Source: Leptasterias polaris
Taxonomy: Eukaryota > Echinodermata > Asteroidea > Forcipulatida > Asteriidae
Reading direction: 5' to 3'
NCBI GenBank assembly: GCA_037783415.1
Contig: JAZGTN010000312.1
Location: 33,988 to 97,987, forward strand
Length of the DNA: 64,000 nt
The notes below the pieces were generated by a model. It had not been told where the DNA came from and searched no databases. It saw only the letters and a list, made by a program, of their open reading frames with translations. The position numbers and the translations under genes are program-made. Positions 1 to 13,691 of this stretch are shown piece by piece; the first letter of the stretch is position 1; each line of letters starts with the position of its first letter.

Positions 1-56
1 CTACTTCACTTACTGAGACTGGTGTGCTAAAGTGGGTTGACATGACCCTGCTCACC

Positions 57-110
57 TGGGAACTTACTGAGACTGGTGTGCTGAAGTGGGTTGACATCAT
101 GACCCTGCTC
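57..110 (+). repeat. 9-bp-deleted satellite unit (type example)
   Basis: At 58-71 the sequence runs gggaacttactgag where a normal unit has nine more bases (gtctacttc). The deletion is in frame with the unit. The same junction recurs at 10,230, 13,434, 20,827, 24,232 and 25,312. Each time it is followed by a unit with the otherwise uncommon gttgacatcatg combination, so these are descendants of one event and mark segments moved by duplication. Confidence 0.9.
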
Positions 111-2689
111 ACCTGGGAGTCTACTTCACTTACTGAGACTGGTGTGCTGAAGTGGGGTGACATCATGACCCTGCTCACCTGGGAGTCTACTTCACTTACT
201 GAGACTGGTGTGCTGAAGTGGGTTGACATGACCCTGCTCACCTGGGAGTCTACTTCACTTACTGAGACTGGTGTGCTGAAGTGGGGTGACATCATGACCC
301 TGCTCACCTGGGAGTCTACTTCACTTACTGAGACTGGTGTGCTGAAGTGGGTTGACATGACCCTGCTCACCTGGGAGTCTACTTCACTTACTGAGACTGG
401 TGTGCTAAAGTGGGGTGACATCATGACCCTGCTCACCTGGGAGTCTACTTCACTTACTGAGACTGGTGTGCTGAAGTGGGGTGACATCATGACCCTGCTC
501 ACCTGGGAGTCTAATTCACTTACTGAGACTGGTGTGCTGAAGTGGGTTGACATGACCCTGCTCACCTGGGAGTCTACTTCACTTACTGAGACTGGTGTGC
601 TAAAGTGGGGTGACATCATGACCCTGCTCACCTGGGAGTCTACTTCACTTACTGAGACTGGTGTGCTGAAGTGGGTTGAAATGACCCTGCTCACCTGGGA
701 GTCTACTTCACTTGCTGAGACTGGTGTGCTAAAGTGGGGTGACATCATGACCCTGCTCACCTGGGAGTCTACTTCACTTACTGAGACTGGTGTGCTGAAG
801 TGGGTTGACATGACCCTGCTCACCTGGGAGTCTACTTCACTTACTGAGACTGGTGTGCTGAAGTGGGGTGACATCATGACCCTGCTCACCTGGGAGTCTA
901 CTTCACTTACTGAGACTGGTGTGCTGAAGTGGGTTGACATGACCCTGCTCACCTGGGAGTCTACTTCACTTACTGAGACTGGTGTGCTAAAGTGGGGTGA
1001 CATCATGACCCTGCTCACCTGGGAGTCTACTTCACTTACTGAGACTGGTGTGCTAAAGTGGGTTGACATGACCCTGCTCACCTGGGAGTCTACTTCACTT
1101 ACTGAGACTGGTGTGCTGAAGTGGGTTGACATGACCGTGCTCACCTGGGAGTCTACTTCACTTACTGAGACTGGTGTGCTGAAGTGGGTTGACATGACCG
1201 TGCTCACCTGAGAGTCTACTTCACTTACTGAGACTGGTGTGCTGAAGTGGGTTGACATGACCCTGCTCACCTGGGAGTCTACTTCACTTACTGAGACTGG
1301 TGTGCTCAAGTGGGGTGACATCATGACCCTGCTCACCTGGGAGTCTACTTCACTTACTGAGACTGGTGTGCTGAAGTGGGGTGACATGACCCTGCTCACC
1401 TGGGAATCTACTTCACTTACTGAGACTGGTGTGCTAAAGTGGGTTGACATGACCCTGCTCACCTGGGAGTCTACTTCACTTACTGAGACTGGTGTGCTGA
1501 AGTGGGTTGACATGACCCTGCTCACCTGGGAGTCTACTTCACTTACTGAGACTGGTGTGCTGAAGTGGGTTGACATGACCCTGCTCACCTGGGAGTCTAC
1601 TTCACTTACTGAGACTGGTGTGCTAAAGTGGGGTGACATCATGACCCTGTTCACCTGGGAGTCTACTTCACTTACTGAGAATGGTGTGCTGAAGTGGGTT
1701 GACATGACCCTGCTCACCTGGGAGTCTACTTCACTTACTGAGACTGGTGTGCTAAAGTGGGGTGACATCATGACCCTGCTCACCTGGGAGTCTACTTCAC
1801 TTACTGAGACTGGTGTGCTGAAGTGGGTTGACATGACCCTGCTCACCTGGGAGTCTACTTCACTTACTGAGACTGGTGTGCTGAAGTGGGGTGACATCAT
1901 GACCCTGCTCACCTGGGAGTCTACTTCACTTACTGAGACTGGTGTGCTGAAGTGGGTTGACATGACCCTGCTCACCTGGGAATCTACTTCACTTACTGAG
2001 ACTGGTGTGCTAAAGTGGGGTGACATCATGACCCTGCTCACCTGGGAGTCTACTTCACTTACTGAGACTGGTGTGCTGAAGTGGGTTGACATGACCCTGC
2101 TCACCTGGTAGTCTAGTTCACTTACTGAGACTGGTGTGCTAAAGTGGTGTGACATCATGACCCTGCTCACCTGGGAGTGTACTTCACTTACTGAGACTGG
2201 TGTGCTGAAGTGGGTTGACATGACCCTGCTCACCTGTAAGTCTACTTCACTTACTGAGACTGGTGTGCTGAAGTGGGGTGACATCATGACCCTGCTCACC
2301 TGGGAGTCTACTTCACTTACTGAGACTGGTGTGCTAAAGTGGGTTGACATGACCGTGCTCACCTGGGAGTCTACTTCACTTACTGAGACTGGTGTGCTGA
2401 AGTGGGTTGACATGACCGTGCTCACCTGAGAGTCTACTTCACTTACTGAGACTGGTGTGCTGAAGTGGGTTGACATGACCCTGCTCACCTGGGAGTCTAC
2501 TTCACTTACTGAGACTGGTGTGCTCAAGTGGGGTGACATCATGACCCTGCTCACCTGGGAGTCTACTTCACTTACTGAGACTGGTGTGCTCAAGTGGGGT
2601 GACATCATGACCCTGCTCACCTGGGAGTCTACTTCACTTACTGAGACTGGTGTGCTGAAGTGGGGTGACATGACCCTGCTCACCTGGGA

Positions 2690-5600
2690 GTCTACTTCAC
2701 TTACTGAGACTGGTGTGCTAAAGTGGGTTGACATGACCCTGCTCACCTGGGAGTCTACTTCACTTACTGAGACTGGTGTGCTGAAGTGGGTTGACATGAC
2801 CCTGCTCACCTGGGAGTCTACTTCACTTACTGAGACTGGTGTGCTAAAGTGGGTTGACATGACGCTGCTCACCTGGGAGTCTACTTCACTTACTGAGACT
2901 GGTGTGCTGAAGTGGGTTGACATGACCGTGCTCACCTGGGAGTCTACTTCACTTACTGAGACTGGTGTGCTGAAGTGGGGTGACATGACCCTGCTCACCT
3001 GGGAGTCTACTTCACTTACTGAGACTGGTGTGCTGAAGTGGGTTGACATGACCCTGCTCACCTGGGAGTCTACTTCACTTACTGAGACTGGTGTGCTGAA
3101 GTGGGGTGACATCATGACCCTGCTCACCTGGGAGTCTACTTCACTTACTGAGACTGGTGTGCTGAAGTGGGTTGACATGACCCTGCTCACCTGGGAGTCT
3201 ACTTCACTTACTGAGACTGGTGTGCTAAAGTGGGGTGACATCATGACCCTGCTCACCTGGGAGTCTACTTCACTTACTGAGACTGGTGTGCTGAAGTGGG
3301 TTGACATGACCCTGCTCACCTGGTAGTCTAGTTCACTTACTGAGACTGGTGTGCTAAAGTGGGGTGACATCATGACCCTGCTCACCTGGGAGTTTACTTC
3401 ACTTACTGAGACTGGTGTGCTGAAGTGGGTTGACATGACCCTGCTCACCTGTGAGTCTACTTCACTTACTGAGACTGGTGTGCTAAAGTGGGGTGACATC
3501 ATGACCCTGCTCACCTGGGAGTCTACTTCACTTACTGAGAATGGTGTGCTGAAGTGGGTTGACATGACCCTGCTCACCTGGGAGTCTACTTCACTTACTG
3601 AGACTGGTGTGCTAAAGTGGGGTGACATCATGACCCTGCTCACCTGGGAGTCTACTTCACTTACTGAGACTGGTGTGCTGAAGTGGGTTGACATGACCCT
3701 GCTCACCTGGGAGTCTACTTCACTTACTGAGACTGGTGTGCTGAAGTGGGGTGACATCATGACCCTGCTCACCTGGGAGTCTACTTCACTTACTGAGACT
3801 GGTGTGCTGAAGTGGGTTGACATGACCCTGCTCACCTGGGAGTCTACTTCACTTACTGAGACTGGTGTGCTAAAGTGGGGTGACATCATGACCCTGCTCA
3901 CCTGGGAGTCTACTTCACTTACTGAGACTGGTGTGCTGAAGTGGGTTGACATGACCCTGCTCACCTGGTAGACTAGTTCACTTACTGAGACTGGTGTGCT
4001 AAAGTGGGGTGACATCATGACCCTGCTAACCTGGGAGTCTACTTCACTTACTGAGACTGGTGTGCTGAAGTGGGGTGACATCATGACCCTGCTCACCTGG
4101 GAGTCTACTTCACTTACTGAGACTGGTGTGCTAAAGTGGGTTGACATGACCCTGCTCACCTGGGAGTCTACTTCACTTACTGAGACTGGTGTGCTGAAGT
4201 GGGTTGACATGACCGTGCTCACCTGGGAGTCTACTTCACTTACTGAGACTGGTGTGCTGAAGTGGGTTGACATGACCGTGCTCACCTGAGAGTCTACTTC
4301 ACTTACTGAGACTGGTGTGCTGAAGTGGGTTGACATGACCGTGCTCACCTGGGAGTCTACTTCACTTACTGAGACTGGTGTGCTAAAGTGGGTTGACATG
4401 ACCCTGCTCACCTGGGAGTCTACTTCACTTACTGAGACTGGTGTGCTGAAGTGGGTTGACATGACCCTGCTCACCTGGGAGTCTACTTCACTTACTGAGA
4501 CTGGTGTGCTAAAGTGGGTTGACATGACGCTGCTCACCTGGGAGTCTACTTCACTTACTGAGACTGGTGTGCTGAAGTGGGTTGACATGACCGTGCTCAC
4601 CTGGGAGTCTACTTCACTTACTGAGACTGGTGTGCTGAAGTGGGGTGACATGACCCTGCTCACCTGGGAGTCTACTTCACTTACTGAGACTGGTGTGCTG
4701 AAGTGGGTTGACATGACCCTGCTCACCTGGGAGTCTACTTCACTTACTGAGACTGGTGTGCTGAAGTGGGGTGACATCATGACCCTGCTCACCTGGGAGT
4801 CTACTTCACTTACTGAGACTGGTGTGCTGAAGTGGGTTGACATGACCCTGCTCACCTGGGAGTCTACTTCACTTACTGAGACTGGTGTGCTAAAGTGGGG
4901 TGACATCATGACCCTGCTCACCTGGGAGTCTACTTCACTTACTGAGACTGGTGTGCTGAAGTGGGTTGACATGACCCTGCTCACCTGGTAGTCTAGTTCA
5001 CTTACTGAGACTGGTGTGCTAAAGTGGGGTGACATCATGACCCTGCTCACCTGGGAGTTTACTTCACTTACTGAGACTGGTGTGCTGAAGTGGGTTGACA
5101 TGACCCTGCTCACCTGTGAGTCTACTTCACTTACTGAGACTGGTGTGCTAAAGTGGGGTGACATCATGACCCTGCTCACCTGGGAGTCTACTTCACTTAC
5201 TGAGAATGGTGTGCTGAAGTGGGTTGACATGACCCTGCTCACCTGGGAGTCTACTTCACTTACTGAGACTGGTGTGCTAAAGTGGGGTGACATCATGACC
5301 CTGCTCACCTGGGAGTCTACTTCACTTACTGAGACTGGTGTGCTGAAGTGGGTTGACATGACCCTGCTCACCTGGGAGTCTACTTCACTTACTGAGACTG
5401 GTGTGCTGAAGTGGGGTGACATCATGACCCTGCTCACCTGGGAGTCTACTTCACTTACTGAGACTGGTGTGCTGAAGTGGGTTGACATGACCCTGCTCAC
5501 CTGGGAGTCTACTTCACTTACTGAGACTGGTGTGCTAAAGTGGGGTGACATCATGACCCTGCTCACCTGGGAGTCTACTTCACTTACTGAGACTGGTGTG

Positions 5601-6020
5601 CTGAAGTGGGTTGACATGACCCTGCTCACCTGGTAGACTAGTTCACTTACTGAGACTGGTGTGCTAAAGTGGGGTGACATCATGACCCTGCTAACCTGGG
5701 AGTCTACTTCACTTACTGAGACTGGTGTGCTGAAGTGGGGTGACATCATGACCCTGCTCACCTGGGAGTCTACTTCACTTACTGAGACTGGTGTGCTAAA
5801 GTGGGTTGACATGACCCTGCTCACCTGGGAGTCTACTTCACTTACTGAGACTGGTGTGCTGAAGTGGGTTGACATGACCGTGCTCACCTGGGAGTCTACT
5901 TCACTTACTGAGACTGGTGTGCTGAAGTGGGTTGACATGACCGTGCTCACCTGAGAGTCTACTTCACTTACTGAGACTGGTGTGCTGAAGTGGGTTGACA
6001 TGACCGTGCTCACCTGGGAG
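2690..6020 (+). repeat. Higher-order tandem duplication, 1,665-bp period
   Basis: About 2,690-4,354 and 4,355-6,020 match unit by unit at an offset of 1,665 bp. Rare shared variants confirm it: agtttac at 3391 and 5056, the ctggtagactag variant near 3966 and 5631, ctgctaacc near 4026 and 5691, and gagaatgg near 3538 and 5203. The limits are approximate because neighbouring units are nearly identical. Confidence 0.85.
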
Positions 6021-6282
6021 TCTACTTCACTTACTGAGACTGGTGTGCTGAAGTGGGGTGACATGACCCTGCTCACCTGGGAGTCTACTTCACTTACTGA
6101 GACTGGTGTGCTGAAGTGGGGTGACATGACCCTGCTCACCTGGGAGTCTACTTCACTTACTGAGACTGGTGTGCTAAAGTGGGTTGACATGACGCTGCTC
6201 ACCTGGGAGTCTACTTCACTTACTGAGACTGGTGTGCTGAAGTGGGTTGACATGACCGTGCTCACCTGGGAGTCTACTTCAC

Positions 6283-6310
6283 TTACTGAGACTGGTGGGG
6301 TGACATGACC
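6283..6310 (+). repeat. 10-bp deletion junction inside a satellite unit
   Basis: The unit reads actggtggggtgacatg, where a normal unit has ten more bases between ggtg and gggtgac. The lost segment is bordered by matching gtg words, which suggests a microhomology deletion. It shifts the unit reading frame on both strands and ends the long minus-strand open frame at 6283. Confidence 0.85.
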
Positions 6311-7619
6311 CTGCTCACCTGGGAGTCTACTTCACTTACTGAGACTGGTGTGCTGAAGTGGGGTGACATCATGACCCTGCTCACCTGGGAGTCTACTTCA
6401 CTTACTGAGACTGGTGTGCTGAAGTGGGTTGACATGACCCTGCTCACCTGGGAGTCTACTTCACTTACTGAGACTGGTGTGCTAAAGTGGGGTGACATCA
6501 TGACCCTGCTCACCTGGGAGTCTACTTCACTTACAGAGACTGGTGTGCTGAAGTGGGTTGACATGACCCTGCTCATCTGTGAGTCTACTTCACTTACTGA
6601 GACTGGTGTGCTGAAGTGGGGTGACATCATGACCCTGCTCACCTGGGAGTCTACTTCACTTACTGAGACTGGTGTGCTAAAGTGGGTTGACATGACCCTG
6701 CTCACCTGGGAGTCTACTTCACTTACTGAGACTGGTGTGCTGAAGTGGGTTGACATGACCGTGCTCACCTGGGAGTCTACTTCACTTACTGAGACTGGTG
6801 TGCTGAAGTGGGTTGACATGACCGTGCTCACCTGGGAGTCTACTTCACTTACTGAGACTGGTGTGCTGAAGTGGGTTGACATGACCCTGCTCACCTGGGA
6901 GTCTACTTCAATTACTGAGACTGGTGTGCTGAAGTGGGGTGACATGACCCTGCTCACCTGGGAGTCTACTTCACTTACTGAGACTGGTGTGCTCAAGTGG
7001 GGTGACATCATGACCCTGCTCGCCTGGGAGTCTACTTCACTTACTGAGACTGGTGTGCTGAAGTGGGGTGACATGACCCTGCTCACCTGGGAGTCTACTT
7101 CACTTACTGAGACTGGTGTGCTGAAGTGGGTTGACATGACCCTGCTCACCTGGGAGTCTACTTCACTTACTGAGACTGGTGTGCTAAAGTGGGGTGACAT
7201 CATGACCCTGCTCACCTGGGAGTCTACTTCACTTACTGAGACTGGTGTGCTGAAGTGGGTTGACATGACCCTGCTCACCTGGGAGTCTACTTCACTTACT
7301 GAGACTGGTGTGCTAAAGTGGGGTGACATCATGACCCTGCTCACCTGGGAGTCTACTTCACTTACTGAGACTGGTGTGCTGAAGTGGGTTGACATGACCC
7401 TGCTCACCTGGGAGTCTACTTCACTTACTGAGACTGGTGTGCTGAAGTGGGGTGACATCATGACCCTGCTCACCTGGGAGTCTACTTCACTTACTGAGAC
7501 TGGTGTGCTGAAGTGGGTTGACATGACCCTGCTCACCTGGGAGTCTACTTCACTTACTGAGACTGGTGTGCTGAAGTGGGTTGACATGACCCTGCTCACC
7601 TGGGAGTCTACTTCACTTA

Positions 7620-10600
7620 CTGAGACTGGTGTGCTAAAGTGGGGTGACATCATGACCCTGCTCACCTGGGAGTCTACTTCACTTACTGAGACTGGTGTGC
7701 TGAAGTGGGTTGACATGACCCTGCTCACCTGGTAGTCTAGTTCACTTACTGAGACTGGTGTGTTAAAGTGGGGTGACATCATGACCCTGCTCACCTGGGA
7801 GTCTACTTCACTTACTGAGACTGGTGTGCTGAAGTGGGTTGACATGACCCTGCTCACCTGGGAGTCTACTTCACTTACTGAGACTGGTGTGCTGAAGTGG
7901 GTTGACATGACCCTGCTCACCTGTGAGTCTACTTCACTTACTGAGACTGGTGTGCTGAAGTGGGGTGACATCATGACCCTGCTCACCTGGGAGTCTACTT
8001 CACTTACTGAGACTGGTGTGCTAAAGTGGGTTGACATGACCCTGCTCACCTGGGAGTCTACTTCACTTACTGAGACTGGTGTGCTGAAGTGGGTTGACAT
8101 GACCGTGCTCACCTGAGAGTCTACTTCACTTACTGAGACTGGTGTGCTGAAGTGGGTTGACATGACCCTGCTCACCTGGGAGTCTACTTCACTTACTGAG
8201 ACTGGTGTGCTCAAGTGGGGTGACATCATGACCCTGCTCACCTGGGAGTCTACTTCACTTACTGAGACTGGTGTGCTGAAGTGGGGTGACATGACCCTGC
8301 TCACCTGGGAGTCTACTTCACTTACTGAGACTGGTGTGCTGAAGTGGGTTGACATGACCCTGCTCACCTGTGAGTCTACTTCACTTACTGAGACTGGTGT
8401 GCTGAAGTGGGGTGACATCATGACCCTGCTCACCTGGGAGTCTACTTCACTTACTGAGACTGGTGTGCTAAAGTGGGTTGACATGACCCTGCTCACCTGG
8501 GAGTCTACTTCACTTACTGAGACTGGTGTGCTGAAGTGGGTTGACATGACCGTGCTCACCTGAGAGTCTACTTCACTTACTGAGACTGGTGTGCTGAAGT
8601 GGGTTGACATGACCCTGCTCACCTGGGAGTCTACTTCACTTACTGAGACTGGTGTGCTCAAGTGGGGTGACATCATGACCCTGCTCACCTGGGAGTCTAC
8701 TTCACTTACTGAGACTGGTGTGCTGAAGTGGGGTGACATGACCCTGCTCACCTGGGAGTCTACTTCACTTACTGAGACTGGTGTGCTAAAGTGGGTTGAC
8801 ATGACCCTGCTCACCTGGGAGTCTACTTCACTTACTGAGACTGGTGTGCTGAAGTGGGTTGACATGACCCTGCTCACCTGGGAGTCTACTTCACTTACTG
8901 AGACTGGTGTGCTGAAGTGGGTTGACATGACCCTGCTCACCTGGGAGTCTACTTCACTTACTGAGACTGGTGTGCTAAAGTGGGGTGACATCATGACCCT
9001 GCTCACCTGGGAGTCTACTTCACTTACTGAGACTGGTGTGCTGAAGTGGGTTGACATGACCGTGCTCACCTGAGAGTCTACTTCACTTACTGAGACTGGT
9101 GTGCTGAAGTGGGTTGACATGACCCTGCTCACCTGGGAGTCTACTTCACTTACTGAGACTGGTGTGCTGAAGTGGGTTGACATGACCCTGCTCACTTGGG
9201 AGTCTACTTCACTTACTGAGACTGGTGTGCTCAAGTGGGGTGACATCATGACCCTGCTCACCTGGGAGTCTACTTCACTTACTGAGACTGGTGTGCTGAA
9301 GTGGGTTGACATGACCCTGCTCACCTGGGAGTCTACTTCACTTACTGAGACTGGTGTGCTAAAGTGGGGTGACATCATGACCCTGCTCACCTGGGAGTCT
9401 ACTTCACTTACTGAGACTGGTGTGCTGAAGTGGGTTGACATGACCCTGCTCACCTGGGAGTCTACTTCACTTACTGAGACTGGTGTGCTGAAGTGGGGTG
9501 ACATCATGACCCTGCTCACCTGGGAGTCTACTTCACTTACTGAGACTGGTGTGCTAAAGTGGGGTGACATCATGACCCTGCTCACCTGGGAGTCTACTTC
9601 ACTTACTGAGACTGGTGTGCTGAAGTGGGTTGAAATGACCCTGCTCACCTGGGAGTCTACTTCACTTACTGAGACTGGTGTGCTAAAGTGGGGTGACATC
9701 ATGACCCTGCTCACCTGGGAGTCTACTTCACTTACTGAGACTGGTGTGCTGAAGTGGGTTGACATGACCCTGCTCACCTGGTAGTCTAGTTCACTTACTG
9801 AGACTGGTGTGCTAAAGTGGGGTGACATCATGACCCTGCTCACCTGGGAGTCTACTTCACTTACTGAGACTGGTGTGCTGAAGTGGGTTGACATGACCCT
9901 GCTCACCTGTGAGTCTACTTCACTTACTGAGACTGGTGTGCTGAAGTGGGGTGACATCATGACCCTGCTCACCTGGGAGTCTACTTCACTTACTGAGACT
10001 GGTGTGCTGAAGTGGGTTGACATGACCCTGCTCACCTGGGAGTCTACTTCACTTACTGAGACTGGTGTGCTAAAGTGGGTTGACATGACCCTGCTCACCT
10101 GGGAGTCTACTTCACTTACTGAGACTGGTGTGCTGAAGTGGGGTGACATGACCCTGCTCACCTGGGAGTCTACTTCACTTACTGAGACTGGTGTGCTAAA
10201 GTGGGTTGACATGACCCTGCTCACCTGGGAACTTACTGAGACTGGTGTGCTGAAGTGGGTTGACATCATGACCCTGCTCACCTGGGAGTCTACTTCACTT
10301 ACTGAGACTGGTGTGCTGAAGTGGGGTGACATCATGACCCTGCTCACCTGGGAGTCTACTTCACTTACTGAGACTGGTGTGCTGAAGTGGGGTGACATCA
10401 TGACCCTGCTCACCTGGGAGTCTACTTCACTTACTGAGACTGGTGTGCTGAAGTGGGTTGACATGACCCTGCTCACCTGGGAGTCTACTTCACTTACTGA
10501 GACTGGTGTGCTGAAGTGGGGTGACATCATGACCCTGCTCACCTGGGAGTCTACTTCACTTACTGAGACTGGTGTGCTGAAGTGGGTTGACATGACCCTG

Positions 10601-11780
10601 TTCACCTGGGAGTCTACTTCACTTACTGAGACTGGTGTGCTAAAGTGGGGTGACATCATGACCCTGCTCACCTGGGAGTCTACTTCACTTACTGAGACTG
10701 GTGTGCTGAAGTGAGTTGACATGACCCTGCTCACCTGGGAGTCTACTTCACTTACTGAGACTGGTGTGCTGAAGTGGGTTGACATGACCCTGCTCACCTG
10801 GGAGTCTACTTCACTTACTGAGACTGGTGTGCTAAAGTGGGGTGACATCATGACCCTGCTCACCTGGGAGTCTACTTCACTTACTGAGACTGGTGTGCTG
10901 AAGTGGGTTGACATGACCCTGCTCACCTGGGAGTCTACTTCACTTACTGAGACTGGTGTGCTGAAGTGGGGTGACATCATGACCCTGCTCACCTGGGAGT
11001 CTACTTCACTTACTGAGACTGGTGTGCTGAAGTGGGTTGACATGACCCTGCTCACCTGGGAGTCTACTTCACTTACTGAGACTGGTGTGCTAAAGTGGGG
11101 TGACATCATGACCCTGCTCACCTGGGAGTCTACTTCACTTACTGAGACTGGTGTGCTGAAGTGGGTTGACATGACCCTGCTCACCTGGTAGTCTAGTTCA
11201 CTTACTGAGACTGGTGTGTTAAAGTGGGGTGACATCATGACCCTGCTCACCTGGGAGTCTACTTCACTTACTGAGACTGGTGTGCTGAAGTGGGTTGACA
11301 TGACCCTGCTCACCTGGGAGTCTACTTCACTTACTGAGACTGGTGTGCTGAAGTGGGTTGACATGACCCTGCTCACCTGTGAGTCTACTTCACTTACTGA
11401 GACTGGTGTGCTGAAGTGGGGTGACATCATGACCCTGCTCACCTGGGAGTCTACTTCACTTACTGAGACTGGTGTGCTAAAGTGGGTTGACATGACCCTG
11501 CTCACCTGGGAGTCTACTTCACTTACTGAGACTGGTGTGCTGAAGTGGGTTGACATGACCGTGCTCAACTGAGAGTCTACTTCACTTACTGAGACTGGTG
11601 TGCTGAAGTGGGTTGACATGACCCTGCTCACCTGGGAGTCTACTTCACTTACTGAGACTGGTGTGCTCAAGTGGGGTGACATCATGACCCTGCTCACCTG
11701 GGAGTCTACTTCACTTACTGAGACTGGTGTGCTGAAGTGGGGTGACATGACCCTGCTCACCTGGGAGTCTACTTCACTTA
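7620..11780 (+). repeat. Higher-order duplicated segments, 3,456-bp offset
   Basis: About 7,620-8,320 matches about 11,075-11,780 at an offset of 3,456 bp. The rare change gtgttaaag occurs at 7762 and 11,218, directly after the same ctggtagtctag variant, and the following units agree in type order up to the TGA-type unit at 8116 and 11,572. Limits are approximate. Confidence 0.75.
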
Positions 11781-13678
11781 CTGAGACTGGTGTGCTAAAG
11801 TGGGTTGACATGACCCTGCTCACCTGGGAGTCTACTTCACTTACTGAGACTGGTGTGCTGAAGTGGGTTGACATGACCCTGCTCACCTGGGAGTCTACTT
11901 CACTTACTGAGACTGGTGTGCTGAAGTGGGTTGACATGACCCTGCTCACCTGGGAGTCTACTTCACTTACTGAGACTGGTGTGCTAAAGTGGGGTGACAT
12001 CATGACCCTGCTCACCTGGGAGTCTACTTCACTTACTGAGAATGGTGTGCTGAAGTGGGTTGACATGACCCTGCTCACCTGGGAGTCTACTTCACTTACT
12101 GAGACTGGTGTGCTAAAGTGGGGTGACATCATGACCCTGCTCACCTGGGAGTCTACTTCACTTACTGAGACTGGTGTGCTGAAGTGGGGTGACATCATGA
12201 CCCTGCTCACCTGGGAGTCTACTTCACTTACTGAGACTGGTGTGCTGAAGTGGGTTGACATGACCCTGCTCACCTGGGAGTCTACTTCACTTACTGAGAC
12301 TGGTGTGCTAAAGTGGGGTGACATCATGACCCTGCTCACCTGGGAGTCTACTTCACTTACTGAGACTGGTGTGCTGAAGTGGGTTGACATGACCCTGCTC
12401 ACCTGGTAGTCTAGTTCACTTACTGAGACTGGTGTGCTCAAGTGGGGTGACATCATGACCCTGCTCACCTGGAAGTCTACTTCACTTACTGAGACTGGTG
12501 TGCTGAAGTGGGGTGACATGACCCTGCTCACCTGGGAGTCTACTTCACTTACTGAGACTGGTGTGCTGAAGTGGGTTGACATGACCCTGCTCACCTGGGA
12601 GTCTACTTCACTTACTGAGACTGGTGTGCTAAAGTGGGGTGACATCATGACCCTGCTCACCTGGGAGTCTACTTCACTTACTGAGACTGGTGTGCTGAAG
12701 TGGGTTGACATGACCCTGCTCACCTGGGAGTCTACTTCACTTACTGAGACTGGTGTGCTAAAGTGGGGTGACATCATGACCCTGCTCACCTGGGAGTCTA
12801 CTTCACTTACTGAGACTGGTGTGCTGAAGTGGGTTGACATGACCCTGCTCACCTGGGAGTCTACTTCACTTACTGAGACTGGTGTGCTAAAGTGGGGTGA
12901 CATCATGACCCTGCTCACCTGGGAGTCTACTTCACTTACTGAGACTGGTGTGCTGAAGTGGGTTGACATGACCCTGCTCACCTGGTAGTCTAGTTCACTT
13001 ACTGAGACTGGTGTGCTAAAGTGGGGTGACATCATGGCCCTGCTCACCTGGGAGTCTACTTCACTTACTGAGACTGGTGTGCTGAAGTGGGTTGACATGA
13101 CCCTGCTCACCTGTGAGTCTACTTCACTTACTGAGACTGGTGTGCTGAAGTGGGGTGACATCATGACCCTGCTCACCTGGGAGTCTACTTCACTTACTGA
13201 GACTGGTGTGCTGAAGTGGGTTGACATGACCCTGCTCACCTGGGAGTCTACTTCACTTACTGAGACTGGTGTGCTAAAGTGGGTTGACATGACCCTGCTC
13301 ACCTGGGAGTCTACTTCACCTACTGAGACTGGTGTGCTGAAGTGGGGTGACATGACCCTGCTCACCTGGGAGTCTACTTCACTTACTGAGACTGATGTGC
13401 TAAAGTGGGTTGACATGACCCTGCTCACCTGGGAACTTACTGAGACTGGTATGCTGAAGTGGGTTGACATCATGACCCTGCTCACCTGGGAGTCTACTTC
13501 ACTTACTGAGACTGGTGTGCTGAAGTGGGGTGACATCATGACCCTGCTCACCTGGGAGTCTACTTCACTTACTGAGACTGGTGTGCTGAAGTGGGGTGAC
13601 ATCATGACCCTGCTCACCTGGGAGTCTACTTCACTTACTGAGACTGGTGTGCTGAAGTGGGTTGACATGACCCTGCTC

Positions 13679-13682
13679 ACCT
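13679..13682. repeat. Target site duplication ACCT, left
   Basis: ACCT directly left of the element, repeated at 18,705-18,708. Removing the element and one copy restores an intact unit (gctcacctgggag). The undisturbed duplicate of this site at 21,072-21,075 has a single ACCT. Confidence 0.9.
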
Positions 13683-13691
13683 CACGGCCGT
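13683..13691 (+). repeat. Left terminal inverted repeat
   Basis: CACGGCCGT, the exact reverse complement of 18,696-18,704. Beyond nine bases similarity is patchy; the next shared block is ATTAAAA (13,715-13,721 here). Confidence 0.88.

Larger units (their letters stand above)
1..13682 (+). repeat. 63/66-bp tandem satellite, block A (continues past the left edge)
   Basis: Head-to-tail array of about 210 units. Typical units are 1212-1274 (63 bp) and 1275-1340 (66 bp). The 66-bp type differs by GGGGTGAC for GGGTTGAC and by an extra CAT (gacatcatgacc for gacatgacc). Recurrent variants are CTG/CTA/CTC before AAG, accgtg or acgctg for accctg, and TGA, TAG or TGT for TGG at the unit end. The consensus has no CpG and contains CACCTG once per unit. 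Block A is rich in the ctggtagtctag variant (for example near 2107, 3323, 4987, 7732 and 12985), which disappears after about 24.9 kb. It ends in mid-unit at the DNA transposon, and the same unit resumes in register at 18,705. No gene is evident; function is unknown. Confidence 0.97.

Noticed and set aside
24..6308. Series of plus-strand open frames in the satellite as genes (21/22-residue repeat built on LTETGVLKW)
   Set aside because: They are the same unit read in one frame, cut by repeated TGA/TAG variants, with no flanking domains, signal peptide or promoter. An open unit whose length is a multiple of three explains them.
1..13682. CRISPR array
   Set aside because: The repeats are directly adjacent without unique spacers, the setting is an animal genome, and there are no cas genes.
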